From Helicobacter burdigaliensis (GTDB taxonomy: Bacteria; Campylobacterota; Campylobacteria; Campylobacterales; Helicobacteraceae), in assembly GCF_003670295.1 (NCBI RefSeq), contig NZ_QXJG01000007.1:1-64000 (forward strand): a stretch of DNA of 64,000 nucleotides. The letters run 5' to 3'. How positions within the stretch are numbered: position 1 is the first letter of the stretch; every line of letters starts with the position of its first letter. The notes beneath the pieces are model-generated. The model made no database searches, was not told the DNA's origin, and saw nothing but the letters and a program-made list of their open reading frames with translations. Below are positions 61,739 to 64,000 of the stretch, one piece after another. The translations under genes and the position numbers were made by a program.

Positions 61739-63655
61739 CTAAAATTTTAAAAAAAAGCTTTTGGATTTGTAGGGATAGTTATCAAACTTCAACACATCCA
61801 CATTGCCTTGTGTGCGAGAATCTTTAGTGATTAAATCTTCATAGTTGAAAAATTTTAAATCATTCTTTTCTAGTGTAAAGCGTGTTTTGATTTGATTTTC
61901 GGCTAAAGTTTGAGAAAAAGTGCCTGTAAATTTTGTATTTTTAAAGCTCATTTTAGAGCTTTTTTCTATGGCTTTAAGAAGTGGATTATTTAGCATTAGT
62001 TCTTTACTGGAAAATAAGATTTCTTCAAGTCCATTGTATTTTGTGAAAGTAAAATCCCCAACACCTTTAAAAAAGTGCGGATAATTGAAGATTTTATAAA
62101 TTTCAGAAGTGGAAATGTTAGAAAGGTTAAAAAATAGTCGGTCATTCATATTCAATATTGTTGTTTCTATATTTTGGTTATTTTGTGTAATTTCTCCTTT
62201 TAAAAACAGATTAGATTGACTAAGACTTCCTTGCAAATTGAGCTCCCCACTTGGCAGACTTTTATTGTTAAAAGAAATGTTTTGCAATTTTGGAATTTGC
62301 AATGAGATGGGGGCTTTTATATCGCTTAGCAAAGAATAAGAGGCATTTTGTATCTTTAAATTTAAAAGATTAGAGTTAAAATCTAAATTTAAAATTCCAC
62401 TTCCTTCTGCTAATTCAAGGCTTGAGTAGAGTTTAAAAGTGGTATGTGGGAATCCTAACTGTGTTTTTTCTTCTATGAGTGGGCTGTTGATAAAAAGATC
62501 TTTAGAAACTAAAAGTGCAGTTCCTGAAATTCCTTTGTTAAAATCTCTAAGATTGAGATTGACATTAAAAATCCCTTCAAGATAGGGTTTTTCTCCAAAG
62601 AACATAAAGAGATCTTTTGCTTGTAGATTGTTTGAGTGCATTTGGAGAGTTTTTGGATAGAAATTGTCTAAATTAAGTGTATAGTTAAATTTAGATTCTT
62701 GCAAGCTTAAATCCCCTGTTGTTAGCATATTGTTTAAATCCCCTTTTAATAAGCCTTTGATAGCAAATTTACCTTGAATGGGGATTTTGATAAATGCAGA
62801 GAGTGGGGCAAGGCTTGAAAGATTTGCATTGTAATTTGTATCTGTTGTGAATGTTTTAATTTGCGTGTTGCCTTGAGTTTTGATTTCCCCTAAATTAGAA
62901 TAAAAATTTAATTGATGTTTTAAGAGATTATTTTCAAGATTAAGCGTTAAATCTGCCATAAAGTTTGTGGTAGGAATTTTTAGGTTAAACTCTTCTAAAA
63001 AGGTTTGGCTAATCGCATAACCTCCTTGTAAATTTACATTTATATCGCCTTTGGGTATGTGATTTATCCATTGGATCTTAGAATGAATGTCTAAAAGCCC
63101 TTCAGCATATTTTTTCTCTTTTAGAATCTCTAATGCAGTAGAAAGAGGAAAATTTTTAAAATCTAAATTTAGAGTTTGTGGGGTAAGATAGGAGAAAGTC
63201 ATATGCAAATCTCCACTATTTTCTAAAAATCCTCCTTGCCCTTCTAAAGAATAGTTTTGAAAATTACCTTTGATTGTTCCATTAAAAAGAAAATTATGAG
63301 GTAGATGCAAAGATTTGTTGAAGGCTTGAAAATCAAATCCTTTAGATTCTAATAAAAGATTTAAATCTAAATTTTGTGTAATGAGCGAATAATCACCCGC
63401 TAGAATTAAAGAAAGATTTTTATCCTCGCTATTAAGATGTAGATGAATCTTTGTAGGTGTGATGGAGAACTCTTCTTCTATCCATTTTATAGAAGTTTTT
63501 TGTTCTAAGGAATTTAGGAGATAGTTTAGTGCAATTTTATTCCCTAAAGGAGTAAAAAGAAAACCTATGCAACAAAGTAGTGCTATTAAAAGAAAAAAGA
63601 TTCCCCAAGCGAATTTTAAAAAGATCCCTTTTTTCTTGTATGCAATTATCCCCAT
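61739..63655 (-). CDS. AsmA/TamB-like inner-membrane-anchored periplasmic protein
   Basis: The 638-residue protein has a single N-terminal helix (about 11-33, FAWGIFFLLIALLCCIGFLF) and a long periplasmic part made of alternating strands with recurrent N-L-D-L-N-type and F-x-G-x-G segments. This is the look of AsmA, YhdP and TamB bridge proteins, which move lipids to the outer membrane or limit their flow. The family is too divergent to place further. A lipoprotein gene starts 16 bases upstream in the same direction. Confidence 0.6.
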   Translation of the reverse strand: MGIIAYKKKGIFLKFAWGIFFLLIALLCCIGFLFTPLGNKIALNYLLNSLEQKTSIKWIEEEFSITPTKIHLHLNSEDKNLSLILAGDYSLITQNLDLNLLLESKGFDFQAFNKSLHLPHNFLFNGTIKGNFQNYSLEGQGGFLENSGDLHMTFSYLTPQTLNLDFKNFPLSTALEILKEKKYAEGLLDIHSKIQWINHIPKGDINVNLQGGYAISQTFLEEFNLKIPTTNFMADLTLNLENNLLKHQLNFYSNLGEIKTQGNTQIKTFTTDTNYNANLSSLAPLSAFIKIPIQGKFAIKGLLKGDLNNMLTTGDLSLQESKFNYTLNLDNFYPKTLQMHSNNLQAKDLFMFFGEKPYLEGIFNVNLNLRDFNKGISGTALLVSKDLFINSPLIEEKTQLGFPHTTFKLYSSLELAEGSGILNLDFNSNLLNLKIQNASYSLLSDIKAPISLQIPKLQNISFNNKSLPSGELNLQGSLSQSNLFLKGEITQNNQNIETTILNMNDRLFFNLSNISTSEIYKIFNYPHFFKGVGDFTFTKYNGLEEILFSSKELMLNNPLLKAIEKSSKMSFKNTKFTGTFSQTLAENQIKTRFTLEKNDLKFFNYEDLITKDSRTQGNVDVLKFDNYPYKSKSFFLKF

Positions 63656-63670
63656 ATCAATTGCCTCAAT

Positions 63671-63970
63671 TTATTTTTTGGTGCAACGGAGCTTACATTG
63701 CTCAGCAGCAGAAGTGCCTTTACCATATTGAAGATTGCAATCTTGCAAACAGCCTTTTACTTTGATAGCCTCGCACATACCGCGTGCTTTTTCACATTCA
63801 TCTAAACAAACACGCCTACTTTTGCCTTGTTTTGCACATTTATTGAGGCAGATTCTTTTAGCTTCATCGCAGTTGGAGCTTCCATATACTAAATTGTTAT
63901 CATTGTTGCTAGAGCAACCACTAAAACTTAAAATTCCGATACTAATGATTAATAAAACAATCTTTTTCAT
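63671..63970 (-). CDS. cysteine-rich lipoprotein with twin CX3C motifs
   Basis: The 99-residue protein has a lipoprotein signal peptide with lipobox SFSGC, Cys19 being the acylated residue. The mature part has ten more cysteines. CX3C pairs are CLNKC and CLDEC, 9 residues apart, and CLQDC and CKLRC, 13 residues apart, flanked by CX6C links (CDEAKRIC, CEKARGMC). This looks like helical hairpins pinned by disulfides. No lipoprotein family of this type is known to me. It is translated 16 bases upstream of the AsmA-like gene. Confidence 0.7.
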   Translation of the reverse strand: MKKIVLLIISIGILSFSGCSSNNDNNLVYGSSNCDEAKRICLNKCAKQGKSRRVCLDECEKARGMCEAIKVKGCLQDCNLQYGKGTSAAEQCKLRCTKK

Positions 63971-64000
63971 AAAAAAAGTTTATAAAAAAAAAGTTAAAAA

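Noticed and set aside
1-64000. CRISPR array, insertion sequence or prophage
   Set aside because: No regularly spaced direct repeats, transposase, integrase or phage structural gene were seen. The only repeats are the palindromes near 38 kb, the mcrB 9-mers and the PepSY duplication.

Overview
The window is about 64 kb of a low-G+C genome. Two gene blocks, bamA-mqnC-M16 peptidase and cheY-prmA-ftsH-PSD-like-pssA, run in the same order as in Helicobacter pylori. The por genes and the fbp-Cys protein-metG, nadE/lpxK and flgG2-flgG groupings also match Helicobacter and Campylobacter. Futalosine-route menaquinone synthesis (mqnC), a Fur/PerR-type regulator, sigma-54 flagellar promoters, poly-G tracts and frequent TTG/GTG starts all point to Campylobacterota. 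Having leuA, which H. pylori lacks, makes an enterohepatic Helicobacter the best guess. This placement is inference from gene content and order.

Layout: 1-1111 is a T/G-rich stretch almost without genes. 1112-3692 holds small membrane proteins, a methyltransferase, and an intact PepSY gene beside its decayed copy. 3780-9141 has rpe and then an fbp/metG cluster that includes a Cys-repeat protein and a MurF-like protein without a P-loop. 9204-10837 is flgG2-flgG behind a sigma-54 promoter. perR and ffh diverge at 11.3 kb, and ffh leads into rpsP-khpA-rimM-trmD-rplS. 15284-18093 is nadE, a DegT-like protein without its catalytic lysine, and lpxK. 18669-25090 (minus) is an envelope/menaquinone/repair operon: bamA, mqnC, an inactive M16 homologue and recG. 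25222-29635 has tyrA and a three-domain LplT-Aas fusion. 29632-37470 is a mixed housekeeping region: DsrE protein, orphan DNA methyltransferase, purB, pseudouridine synthase, Rrf2 regulator, tRNA-Phe, ttcA, an MFS exporter and rdgB.

37471-38793 is the main accessory stretch. It has a ribosome-binding site and ATG followed by a G12 tract that would switch a 158-residue frame on or off, a second G10 tract, and several GTCATTGCGAG-type palindromic repeats. Next come the por operon (38794-41938) and the cheY-prmA-ftsH-PSD-like-pssA operon (42249-46750). pssA is followed by a Leu-rich leader ORF, leuA, and a McrBC type IV restriction system joined to leuA.

52119-63970 holds a putative outer-membrane protein, uvrD, a LysR regulator, a YgjP-like metalloprotease, a periplasmic-binding-like protein, and a uracil-DNA-glycosylase relative that kept its Fe-S cysteines but lost the catalytic motif. 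It also holds a sigma-54-driven double EF-hand protein, malic enzyme, an AsmA-like protein and a twin-CX3C lipoprotein. I saw no rRNA, CRISPR array, integrase or insertion sequence. The most interesting signals are the leuA leader peptide, the G12 switch ORF, the EF-hand protein placed in the flagellar regulon, and a set of enzyme relatives that lack key catalytic residues (DegT, M16, MurF-like, PSD-like, UDG-like).
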